Below, one piece after another: positions 15,511 through 22,914 of a stretch of 45,441 nt of DNA (the stretch's first letter is position 1; each line of letters starts with the position of its first letter). Made by a program: the position numbers and the translations under genes. This DNA is from Planctomycetota bacterium. GTDB taxonomy: Bacteria; Planctomycetota; Phycisphaerae; Sedimentisphaerales; Anaerobacaceae. The DNA lies in NCBI GenBank assembly GCA_013349615.1, contig DUZJ01000022.1, positions 1 through 45,441 of the forward strand, in the 5' to 3' direction. A model generated the notes under the pieces. The model worked only from the letters and a program-made list of their open reading frames with translations, made no database searches and was not told where the DNA came from.

Positions 15511-16482
15511 ATGAAAAAGACCTTACCAATTATCATCGTATTGATTGTAATCGCCGGCATCTTTATCGTTATCGGGATTACAAATAAAGGTAAACAAGGA
15601 AGCCAACGCCGAGTAGCGGTAATCCCCAAAGGAACTACACATATCTTCTGGGAATCGATTCGCAGGGGGGCCGAAAGAGCAGGCGCCGAAGCCGGCGCTA
15701 AAATCTTCTGGAACGGGCCGGAGCGGGAAGGCAACCGCGAAATGCAGATACAAATCGTTGAGGACTTTATTACACAAAAAGTTTCGGGTATTGTCCTTGC
15801 GCCGATCGACGACAAGGCGCTCGTGCCGTCGGTGGAGAAGATATTTGACGCAAACATACCCTGCATAATTATTGATTCGGGTATCGACACCGATAAATAC
15901 ATCTCGTTCATAGCAACGGACAACTACAAAGGCGGTGTAATTGCAGCCGAACGAATGGGCAAAATCCTCAATGGTAAGGGAAAAATAGTGGTCGTTAAAT
16001 ACGCACCCGGTTCAGCTTCAACAACGAAGCGCGAGAACGGCTTTATCAACACTATCGCAGAAAACTTTCCCGAAATCGAAATCGTGGACACCAAGTACGG
16101 GATGGACACTGTTGAGACCTCGTTACAGGCCACCGAAGATTTACTGACGAAAAACGCTGAGCTTGACGGCCTGTTCGCCTGTAATGAGTCCACTTCAGTA
16201 GGGGCCTTACGAGCGCTGCAAAGCCAGGGACGCGCAGGCAAAATGAAGATGGTCGGTTTTGACGCCGGCGGACTGCTGATTGAAGGCGTAAAGACGGGTG
16301 CTGTTGATTCGCTGGTCGTGCAAAACCCTTACAAGATGGGCTATGAAGGAGTCAAAGCCCTAATCGCCACACTTGACGGCAAAAAAATCGACAGGCGGAT
16401 AGATACGGGAGTTGTATTAGTAACTAAAGAGAACCTTGAGACTCCGGATATCCAGGCACTGCTCAAAGGAACACATCAGTGA
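15511..16482 (+). CDS. Sugar ABC transporter substrate-binding protein, copy 1 (RbsB-like)
   Basis: A 323-residue periplasmic-binding-protein family 1 member that would deliver a sugar to the RbsA/RbsC-type transporter encoded downstream. The N-terminus (MKKTLPIIIVLIVIAGIFIV) is hydrophobic with no lipobox and no clear cleavage site, so it may be membrane-anchored. Typical motifs are HIFWESIRRGAERAG, the GIVLAPIDDKALVP loop, IDSGID and FACNESTSVGALRAL. I prefer the ATG at 15511 over 15502 because AGGG lies 11 bases upstream of the former and only 2 bases from the latter. A close paralogue follows at 16732, and the space between them contains a fragment of the ATPase gene. Confidence 0.88.
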   Translation: MKKTLPIIIVLIVIAGIFIVIGITNKGKQGSQRRVAVIPKGTTHIFWESIRRGAERAGAEAGAKIFWNGPEREGNREMQIQIVEDFITQKVSGIVLAPIDDKALVPSVEKIFDANIPCIIIDSGIDTDKYISFIATDNYKGGVIAAERMGKILNGKGKIVVVKYAPGSASTTKRENGFINTIAENFPEIEIVDTKYGMDTVETSLQATEDLLTKNAELDGLFACNESTSVGALRALQSQGRAGKMKMVGFDAGGLLIEGVKTGAVDSLVVQNPYKMGYEGVKALIATLDGKKIDRRIDTGVVLVTKENLETPDIQALLKGTHQ

Positions 16483-16540
16483 AAAATAATCTCAGAGAGT
16501 CCGATATCACGCCGCGAATGGTTTATATCAGAAAGCTCCG
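16473..16540 (+). pseudogene. Remnant of the rbsA-like gene 5' end between the two binding-protein genes
   Basis: The bases around and after the stop of copy 1 (ACATCAGTGAAAAATAATCT, then CGCGAATGG...ATATC..AAG) align with the first codons of the ATPase gene after copy 2 (ACATCGGCACAAAGTAATCT, then TGCGAATGA...ATATC.AAG). One frame reads NNLRESDITPRM, against SNLSG...RIALRM in the ATPase. This shows that the duplicated unit included the start of the ATPase gene, which then decayed. Confidence 0.6.
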
Positions 16541-16582
16541 ACCCAGTGCCGGCTCCTTTCCCGACTATTTTTGAAATGGCAG

Positions 16583-16617
16583 CTTGTAATCCGCAGCAAA
16601 GCAGATATACTTTGTTG
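16583..16617. repeat. Second copy of the 15419-15452 direct repeat
   Basis: It lies about 115-150 bases upstream of the second binding-protein gene. It marks the left end of the second copy of the duplicated unit. Confidence 0.7.
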
Positions 16618-16731
16618 ACTACTTACTGTTGACTATTTATTATTGAAAGAAGTATGGCATTAATCATTAGTCAATAATCAATATCGTCAGGGAGTCTCGA
16701 CGCCAAACCTAAAATTTAGGGAGAAATAATT

Positions 16732-17691
16732 ATGAAAAAGGCCTTACCAATTATCATTGCACTCGTTGTAATTTCCATCGTTTTTGTAGGCATCGGAATT
16801 GTAAATAAAGGCAAGACAACAAACCAGCGCCGCATAGCGGTAATCCCTAAAGCCACTACACATATCTTCTGGCAATCGGTCCGCAGGGGCGCGGAGAAGG
16901 CAGGCGAAGACGCGGGAGTAAAAATCATCTGGAACGGGCCTAAACGCGAGACCGACCGCGAAGAGCAAATCCAAATCATCGAGGACTTTATCGTGCAGAA
17001 GGTCTCCGGTGTTGTTCTTGCGCCGCTCGACAGCAAGGCACTGGTGCCGAAGGTAGAGGAATTATTCGAGAAAAACATACCCTGCGTAATCATTGACTCG
17101 GGAATCGACACAGACAAATACGTCTGCTTTGCGGCAACGGACAACTATGTCGGAGGTATAATTGCGGCCAGGCGGATGGGCAAAATTCTCAACGAAAAAG
17201 GCAAAATTGTAGTCGTCAAGTACGTGCCCGGTTCGGCATCGACGACGAACCGTGAAAACGGCTTTATCGATACCATCAAAAACGAGTTTCCCGAAATCGA
17301 AATCGTGGATGCCCAGTATGGCAATGATACCGTTGAGACGGCTTTGCAGGTTACCGAAGACATGCTGACAAAAAACGCCGAACTGGACGGGCTGTTTGCG
17401 TGCAATGCGTCTACTTCAGTAGGGGCCCTGCAGGGACTGCGAAGCCAGGACCGCGCAGGCAAAATCAAGATGATTGGTTTTGACACCGAGAAGGCGCTGA
17501 TTGACGGATTGAAGGAAGGAATTATCGATTCGCTTGTGGCACAAAATCCTTATAAGATGGGCTATGAAGGCGTTAAAACAGTAATTGCCAAACTTGACGG
17601 CGAAGAAGTGCCCAGGCGTATAGATACGGGGGTTGCATTAGTAACTCAAGAGAACCTGGACACTACGGAGATTCAGGCATTACTGAGATGA
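16732..17691 (+). CDS. Sugar ABC transporter substrate-binding protein, copy 2 (RbsB-like)
   Basis: A 319-residue paralogue of the preceding protein, alignable along its whole length without large gaps (shared segments AVIPK.TTHIFW, IPC.IIDSGIDTDKY, VVVKY.PGSASTT and NPYKMGYEGVK). The N-terminus is again hydrophobic without a lipobox. AGGGAGA lies about 8 bases before the ATG. Its stop codon overlaps the start of the ATPase gene (ATGA), so the two are translationally coupled. The two binding proteins could differ in ligand; differences are spread over the sequence. Confidence 0.88.
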   Translation: MKKALPIIIALVVISIVFVGIGIVNKGKTTNQRRIAVIPKATTHIFWQSVRRGAEKAGEDAGVKIIWNGPKRETDREEQIQIIEDFIVQKVSGVVLAPLDSKALVPKVEELFEKNIPCVIIDSGIDTDKYVCFAATDNYVGGIIAARRMGKILNEKGKIVVVKYVPGSASTTNRENGFIDTIKNEFPEIEIVDAQYGNDTVETALQVTEDMLTKNAELDGLFACNASTSVGALQGLRSQDRAGKIKMIGFDTEKALIDGLKEGIIDSLVAQNPYKMGYEGVKTVIAKLDGEEVPRRIDTGVALVTQENLDTTEIQALLR

Positions 17692-19268
17692 CAACATCGG
17701 CACAAAGTAATCTCAGCGGCCCGTTCGACTCCGTTCAGGGCCGCCCTCAGCAAGGAAACGCGTCGAAGGGCGGCACCCGCATCGCGCTGCGAATGACAGG
17801 GATATCCAAGAGCTTCGGGCCTGTGCAGGCACTTTCCGACGTAAGCTTTACTGTGCGGGCCGGGACGGTGCATGCCCTGGTCGGCGAGAACGGGGCGGGC
17901 AAATCCACACTTGTGAAAATCCTGGCCGGGGTTTATCAGCCGGACAAAGGCTCGACTGAAATCAACGAAAAGCCTTACACATTCGACAGGCCGGACCAGG
18001 CACTCGCAGTAGGCGTATCGATGATTTATCAGGATTTGGACCTTGCTGAACACTTAACGGTGGCAGAGAATGTTTTCTTAGGCAATGAACCAAAGGGCCG
18101 TCTGCCGTTCACCGTTGACTACAAAGCGATGGTGAAGAGAACGGCGGAATTAGCCAAAAGTTTCAGCTTTGATATTGACCCGGCTGCCGTGGTATCGCAG
18201 CTTCCCACAGGGGACTGCCAGGTCGCTGCAATTATAAAAGCGCTTGCACGCAGGGCTTCGATTATTATTATGGATGAACCCACATCGTCGCTGTCTGAAA
18301 CCGAGGTCGAGAGGCTCTTTGAAGTAGTCAGGCAGTTGCGGGAAAAAGGTATTTCAGTCATTTACATATCTCACCGCCTGGAAGAGATAATCGGTTTAGC
18401 TGATGATGTTACAGTTTTACGCGATGGCAGGGTCGTTCACTCCGAATCAGTTACAAAGCTCGATATTGCCCAGATTGTTCGCTATATGGTTGGGCGTGAG
18501 CTGACAGAGTTTTTTCCGGCACGGGATGTTAAACCTGGAGACGTCCGCGTAAGAGTTGACAATCTCTCATCGGACAGCCGAATAAAGGAAGTTTCCTTTA
18601 ATCTGGCCGCCGGTGAGATTGTTGGAATGGCCGGCCTTGTCGGTGCGGGTCGAACAGAGGTCGCACGAGCCATCTTCGGTGTTGACAAAAAAGCTTCCGG
18701 TTCAATCGTGCTTGATAACAAAGAGTTATCAATCAACTCCCCCGCCGATGCCATATCCAACGGCATTGCCTTATTAACTGAAGACCGCAAGCGCACCGGA
18801 TTATGCCTCGGCCTTGCGTGCAGTTGGAATGTAACTATAGCGAGCCTGGGCTTATTAGGGATGAAAAGAATAATCAATCCGGCCAGGGAAAATAAAATTG
18901 CCGCGGATATCGGCGAGCAATTATCCATCAAATGGTTGGGCCCACAAGCCCCGGTTGACTCCTTATCCGGCGGTAACCAACAGAAACTCCTGATTGCGCG
19001 GTGGCTGCTGGCGAAGTCCAAATTTATGATTTTTGACGAACCGACACGCGGTATCGACGTCGGAGCAAAGAAGGAAGTGTACTCGCTTCTTAACAGGCTC
19101 GCTGAGGAAGGCAAAGCGATATTGTTTATATCTTCCGAGCTGCCCGAGCTGTTCGGAATAACGGACCGGATTTTAGTGATGCGTCGAGGACGACTTGTGG
19201 GAAATCTGAAAACAAGTGAAACCACACAGGAAGAAGTTATGCACCTTGCGGCGGTGGAGACAGACTAA
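17688..19268 (+). CDS. Sugar ABC transporter ATPase with two ATP-binding domains (RbsA-like)
   Basis: A 526-residue cytosolic ATPase that drives sugar uptake with the RbsC-type permease. The first domain has Walker A GENGAGKST (66-74), a degenerate signature LPTGDCQ and Walker B IIIMDEPTSSLS. The second has the usual degenerate P-loop GLVGAGRTE, signature LSGGNQQK and FDEPTRGIDVG. This arrangement is standard for RbsA/MglA/XylG. Residues about 11-30 (GPFDSVQGRPQQGNASKGGT) are extra and correspond to a degenerate inverted repeat in the DNA (17721-17775), absent from the decayed 5' fragment at 16473-16540. The gene overlaps its neighbours on both sides tightly. Confidence 0.93.
   Translation: MTTSAQSNLSGPFDSVQGRPQQGNASKGGTRIALRMTGISKSFGPVQALSDVSFTVRAGTVHALVGENGAGKSTLVKILAGVYQPDKGSTEINEKPYTFDRPDQALAVGVSMIYQDLDLAEHLTVAENVFLGNEPKGRLPFTVDYKAMVKRTAELAKSFSFDIDPAAVVSQLPTGDCQVAAIIKALARRASIIIMDEPTSSLSETEVERLFEVVRQLREKGISVIYISHRLEEIIGLADDVTVLRDGRVVHSESVTKLDIAQIVRYMVGRELTEFFPARDVKPGDVRVRVDNLSSDSRIKEVSFNLAAGEIVGMAGLVGAGRTEVARAIFGVDKKASGSIVLDNKELSINSPADAISNGIALLTEDRKRTGLCLGLACSWNVTIASLGLLGMKRIINPARENKIAADIGEQLSIKWLGPQAPVDSLSGGNQQKLLIARWLLAKSKFMIFDEPTRGIDVGAKKEVYSLLNRLAEEGKAILFISSELPELFGITDRILVMRRGRLVGNLKTSETTQEEVMHLAAVETD
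17721..17775. repeat. Interspersed repeat inserted in frame in the ATPase N-terminus
   Basis: CCGTTCGACTCCGTTCAGGGC and a diverged inverted partner (AACGCGTCGAAGGGCGG) give the peptide FDSVQGRP. I know this kind of sequence as a dispersed repeat in many bacterial genomes. Comparison with the remnant at 16473-16540 indicates it entered after the duplication. Confidence 0.5.
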
Positions 19269-20231
19269 ATGGGCAAATTTGTGAGGCAGTTACTGCCCTT
19301 CGGCAGTCTGACACTAATAATCTGTATTCTCTCGGCACTGGAGCCGGACACGTTCCTGACAACGGAAAATTTGCTGAACATTCTGCGCCGCTCAAGCGTC
19401 AACGGAATCATCGCAATCGGTATGACCTCGATTATCATATCTGCAGGGATAGACCTTTCGGTAGGCTCAATGCTGGCCCTTTCCGGGATGGTCGGCGCGT
19501 ACGCGATGATTGCTATCGGCGGCTCAGACCCGCAGGGAAGCTCGCTCATTATTGGCACAGCTCTGGGGATTGTTATAGGCGTCATCTGCGGCTTTACGAA
19601 CGGTGTGCTTATTACGAAACTAAAGCTCCAACCGTTTATCGTAACACTGGGTACTATGAGCGTATTTCGCGGGATATCCTATGTAATGAACAACGGACAG
19701 CCGTACAATGTGCCGAGCTACAAGTATCTTGGCGAAGGCATTGTGCTGGGGGTCCCTATTTCTGTAATAATTTTTGGCGTCATTATCGCCATAGCCGGCT
19801 TTCTTCTAAAATACAGTCGATTAGGCCGTTATACCTACGCAATCGGCTCGAACCGTGTGGCGGCCTTCCACGCCGGCGTAAATGTAGACCGCAACCTTAT
19901 CTACATCTATACCTTCACGGGGCTGCTTGTCGGTATAGCAGCGATGATTGCGACCAGCCGGACCGTCTCAGCCCAGCCAACAGCCGGTATCGCCCTCGAA
20001 CTCGACATTATCGCAGCCGTAGTGATAGGCGGTGCGAGCCTGGCCGGCGGCCGAGGGACCATAACCGGAACAATTACCGGAACACTGCTGATAAGTGTCC
20101 TGCGAAACGGATGTACCCTGCTGGGAATATCGACACATGTCCAACTGATTGTTATCGGTATGATTATAATTCTCGCCGTTGCGGTTGACCAGTTAGCACA
20201 AACAAAGACAAGCGAGCTGCAAGCCCCATAA
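19269..20231 (+). CDS. Sugar ABC transporter permease (RbsC-like)
   Basis: A 320-residue inner-membrane permease of the BPD_transp_2 family. It is strongly hydrophobic with about eight to ten membrane segments. Family landmarks are GIIAIGMTSIIISAGIDLSVGSML, FIVTLGTMSVFRG, LGRYTYAIGSN..AAFHAGV and AAVVIGGASLAGGRGTITGT. It begins immediately after the ATPase stop codon and is the last gene of the operon. With the ATPase it forms the channel; the sugar is not determinable from sequence. Confidence 0.93.
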   Translation: MGKFVRQLLPFGSLTLIICILSALEPDTFLTTENLLNILRRSSVNGIIAIGMTSIIISAGIDLSVGSMLALSGMVGAYAMIAIGGSDPQGSSLIIGTALGIVIGVICGFTNGVLITKLKLQPFIVTLGTMSVFRGISYVMNNGQPYNVPSYKYLGEGIVLGVPISVIIFGVIIAIAGFLLKYSRLGRYTYAIGSNRVAAFHAGVNVDRNLIYIYTFTGLLVGIAAMIATSRTVSAQPTAGIALELDIIAAVVIGGASLAGGRGTITGTITGTLLISVLRNGCTLLGISTHVQLIVIGMIIILAVAVDQLAQTKTSELQAP

Positions 20232-20432
20232 GTTGGCCGTTGGTCTTACGGGGCAAGCCTGAAACCGCGTCTCGTATTGCGTGATGAGTATTGTGTATAT
20301 CATATAACAGGTTTGCTGTTTTCGATTAATCCTGCCGTTTTCGAGAAAATTCCATTTTTTTGCCAACACTTTGGCATCTTCAAGCATTATACTAATAGAT
20401 GAACGAAGGCCGACTCGGGATGGATACAAACT

Positions 20433-21023
20433 GTGAATGAGAAAAACGCGGACTTTGAGGCAGTCCTCGGGACTCCTAACGGAGAAGCGGACCAGACAGC
20501 CGGTAAAAGGTCATCAGAATCGAGCTTAGTGGATATATTCATAGCTGAGCTTGAACGTCTCAAACGGATTATTGCCGCTATGGGATTAAACGCTTCGGAC
20601 GCCGAGGATGTTTTGCAGGATGTGTCGATTCAGGCGTTAAGGCGGGCCGGAAAGTGCCAAACTAAAGAGGACAGCGTTCGATGGTTAATAAAAGTTACAG
20701 TCAACAGATGCCTGATGGAGCACCGACGTCAGCGAACTTTTTGCCGGAGAGCCTCCGAAATTTTGAAGCGGCGGTCAGAAACCAAAGCGGACTCAACAGC
20801 CAAGAAAGTGATTGTCGCAGAGGAAATTGAGATTGTGCGAAAAAGTTTACAAGAACTGGATGAGACTTTGCTAACGCCTATGGTACTGCGATATTTCTGT
20901 CAGCTAAATTCCAGGGAAATAGGCGAAATATTAAGTTTGAGTCCGTCCACTGTGCGAAGCCGGCTAAGAGAGGCAAGGATGATTCTTGCTAAACGTTTAA
21001 TAGAACGGGGTATTGAGCCATAA
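20433..21023 (+). CDS. ECF-type RNA polymerase sigma factor
   Basis: A 196-residue sigma factor. Region 2 is seen at about 35-75 (ERLKRIIAAMGLNASDAEDVLQD) and region 4 at about 147-190 (LTPMVLRYFCQLNSREIGEI, then LSPSTVRSRLREARMILAKRL), with a helix-turn-helix typical of sigma-70 region 4.2. The frame opens with GTG; there is no better ATG in frame. The next gene encodes a zinc-finger anti-sigma factor that overlaps by one base (TAATG), so the pair is translationally coupled. The target regulon is unknown but probably includes its own operon. Confidence 0.9.
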   Translation: MNEKNADFEAVLGTPNGEADQTAGKRSSESSLVDIFIAELERLKRIIAAMGLNASDAEDVLQDVSIQALRRAGKCQTKEDSVRWLIKVTVNRCLMEHRRQRTFCRRASEILKRRSETKADSTAKKVIVAEEIEIVRKSLQELDETLLTPMVLRYFCQLNSREIGEILSLSPSTVRSRLREARMILAKRLIERGIEP

Positions 21024-21535
21024 TGCAAAAGTCCTGCAAAGAGATTGATAAGATGCTCGTTGATTACGCCGACGGCCAGTTATCGGCGAGCGAATCGAGC
21101 GAAGTGGCTGAACATTTAACCAAATGCGAGCAGTGTCAGCGCACGCTTCAGGCACTGCAAAGGTCCCTTGAGCTTGCGGGTGTTATCTGGGAAGACGGCC
21201 TGGCGGAAACAGAAGCCATTCGTATTCCAGTCCCACATAAAACCAGGAAAATTCATTGGCCCAGATATGCCGCGGTTGCGGCAAGCATCCTGCTTGTCGT
21301 GACTATTTCCGTTGTATGGCGTGCACTTGTGAAATCCACCGAGAAGGAGCCGACATTCGCTGAGATTGAGCGCAGGATAACCGAATCGTGCAGTGCCGCT
21401 CGATTGTTGGCGGCGGCCGATTTGTTAGATAAATATACTGATACGAAAGCCATAGCAAAGCGGCAATATCATTACGTAGTCAAAAAATACCCGGAAACAC
21501 CCGCGGCAGTCGAAGCAAAGTTACGAATAAAATAA
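21023..21535 (+). CDS. Zinc-finger anti-sigma factor, membrane-anchored
   Basis: A 170-residue partner of the preceding sigma factor. The N-terminal domain has the anti-sigma zinc finger His31-Cys35-Cys38 (EHLTKCEQC). One membrane segment follows at about 81-99 (RYAAVAASILLVVTISVVW). The periplasmic part (AEIERRITESCSAARLLAAA to the end) is helical and TPR-like in style (QYHYVVKKYPETPAAVEAKLRIK). It would hold the sigma factor at the membrane until an external signal is sensed. Confidence 0.85.
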   Translation: MQKSCKEIDKMLVDYADGQLSASESSEVAEHLTKCEQCQRTLQALQRSLELAGVIWEDGLAETEAIRIPVPHKTRKIHWPRYAAVAASILLVVTISVVWRALVKSTEKEPTFAEIERRITESCSAARLLAAADLLDKYTDTKAIAKRQYHYVVKKYPETPAAVEAKLRIK

Positions 21536-21558
21536 TTTTTAGAAAGGAGATTCGAAAA

Positions 21559-22632
21559 ATGATTACAGCAAAACGACAATTACTAAGTTTCTTGATTTTG
21601 GTGGTCATCTGCGTCTCAGCACTGGCCACTGAGCCCAATGAGACTAAAACTGAACTAAAATTTGAAATCAACACAAGGGTAAGAAGTAAAGGGCTTATGA
21701 AATTTACCGGCCCCGTTAAACCAAAGTATGTTGCCATATTTACTATGAGTGACCTGTCTCGAATTCGTCGGGAGCTTGTCTGGACTGATTACCCGGCATT
21801 GGCAAAGATGATTTTAGCAACTACTACCGGACAATCTATGTCCGAGATACAAAAGGAATTACTCAAAGCAGATAGAGTCATCTCTACGTCAACATCCTCT
21901 GTCAGAGAACAAATGTATAGTGTACAAAAGACTGAATTTGGACTTTACGCCTTTACCGTTGACGACGCGAAGAATATGACCCAGGCGTTAATTGAGATCC
22001 TGACCACAATAGCACGTGAAAAGCAGCCCCCTATGCTCGAGAAGTTTATGAATGAACGAAAACAAAAACTGCAAATCCTTCAGGAAGGGATATCTGATAT
22101 TAAAAATAAATTGATCGAGATGGAGCCTGAATTTAAATCAAGGGAATCAAAGTATAAGACGATTAAGAATACTGACCGCTATAGAACCCTTTCTGATTCG
22201 AAAGCTAATGAAAAAGCCAGGGAAACCATAGTACAAATGAACAAGATGCTTAGTATCCTTGATATAGAGCTTGCAGGGATACAGGAGAAGTTAGTAGTTA
22301 TCGAACAGTATAGAGAGTCAGGTAAGTTTTCCAAGGCAACTTTAGAGAAACTTGAGCAGATGTTTGTTGAACAGATGGTTGAGTTGAGGGGCGCCATGGC
22401 TCGGAAAGATGCTGCTATCGAGCTTCGTAATCAGGACAAACAGTTTTGTGATTTGTACAACGCCTGGCACAGTCTTGAGAAAGAGGTGAAGTTTTTAAGA
22501 AATAGGCTGAGGAATGAAGAAAAGAGGGTGCGTTCCTACGAAGAAGGGACGGCCAACCCACATCCGGAACTGCTGCCGCCGAAGGTGCTCCAGAACAAGG
22601 TAACCATTTATCCGGTGCTGGCTGAGGAGTGA
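21559..22632 (+). CDS. Secreted coiled-coil protein of unknown function
   Basis: A 357-residue protein with a signal peptide (about 1-24, ending SALA-TEP) and a strong GAAAGGAGA ribosome-binding site. After a short beta-like region, residues 150-340 are highly charged and predicted to be long coiled coils (KQKLQILQEGISDIKNKLIE, LEKLEQMFVEQMVELRGAMA, LEKEVKFLRNRLRNEEKRVR). It is only 23 bases after the anti-sigma gene and so is probably the structural gene of the sigma/anti-sigma operon. I recognise no family; an envelope stress or surface structure role is inference. Confidence 0.7.
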   Translation: MITAKRQLLSFLILVVICVSALATEPNETKTELKFEINTRVRSKGLMKFTGPVKPKYVAIFTMSDLSRIRRELVWTDYPALAKMILATTTGQSMSEIQKELLKADRVISTSTSSVREQMYSVQKTEFGLYAFTVDDAKNMTQALIEILTTIAREKQPPMLEKFMNERKQKLQILQEGISDIKNKLIEMEPEFKSRESKYKTIKNTDRYRTLSDSKANEKARETIVQMNKMLSILDIELAGIQEKLVVIEQYRESGKFSKATLEKLEQMFVEQMVELRGAMARKDAAIELRNQDKQFCDLYNAWHSLEKEVKFLRNRLRNEEKRVRSYEEGTANPHPELLPPKVLQNKVTIYPVLAEE

Positions 22633-22680
22633 GGCGGTATTATAAGACCAGCTATTTGTAATTTATTTTTCGGATGGGGC

Positions 22681-22709
22681 TTGACAAAAGTTAAAGAATC
22701 TGGTAAAAT
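22681..22709 (+). promoter_or_regulatory. Promoter of the trp operon
   Basis: TTGACA (22681-22686), a 17-base spacer and TAAAAT (22704-22709), a near-consensus sigma70 promoter. The predicted start near 22716-22717 falls two or three bases before the leader-peptide ATG. Confidence 0.75.
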
Positions 22710-22718
22710 AGTGTTATT

Positions 22719-22772
22719 ATGAAGCAAATTGACCGCAAAAACACTTGTAACTGGTGGTGGCCTGCGGAGTAA
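22719..22772 (+). CDS. trpL: trp operon leader peptide
   Basis: A 17-codon frame, MKQIDRKNTCNWWWPAE, with three consecutive Trp codons at 22752-22760, followed directly by a set of competing hairpins and a terminator before trpE. This is the classical arrangement for attenuation by ribosome stalling at Trp codons. There is no ribosome-binding site and almost no room for one downstream of the promoter at 22681-22709, so the peptide is probably translated from a leaderless message, as reported for trpL of Sinorhizobium meliloti. Confidence 0.85.
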   Translation: MKQIDRKNTCNWWWPAE

Positions 22773-22783
22773 AATCCGGCAGG
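22761..22783 (+). promoter_or_regulatory. Pause (1:2) hairpin of the trp attenuator
   Basis: CCTGCGGA (22761-22768) pairs with TCCGGCAGG (22775-22783) apart from one bulged base. The left arm overlaps the end of the leader peptide, so a ribosome finishing the peptide masks it. The right arm (CAGG...) can alternatively pair with GCAGCCTG of the terminator stem to form an antiterminator. Confidence 0.6.
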
Positions 22784-22828
22784 TGAGCGGTGATTTGCTG
22801 TAAACAATTTGTTAGATTTTTAGAAACG

Positions 22829-22862
22829 GCAGCCTGTTGGAAAAAAGCAGGCTGCTTTTTTT
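22829..22862 (+). terminator. trp attenuator terminator
   Basis: GCAGCCTG (22829-22836), an 11-base loop and CAGGCTGC (22848-22855) form a perfect 8-bp stem followed by seven T. It lies 52 bases before the trpE start codon and would stop transcription when tryptophan is plentiful. Confidence 0.85.
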
Positions 22863-22914
22863 GTTTGTATTTCCGCGTAATTGAGGATAAAAACTGTAAC
22901 CAGAGGTAAAAACC

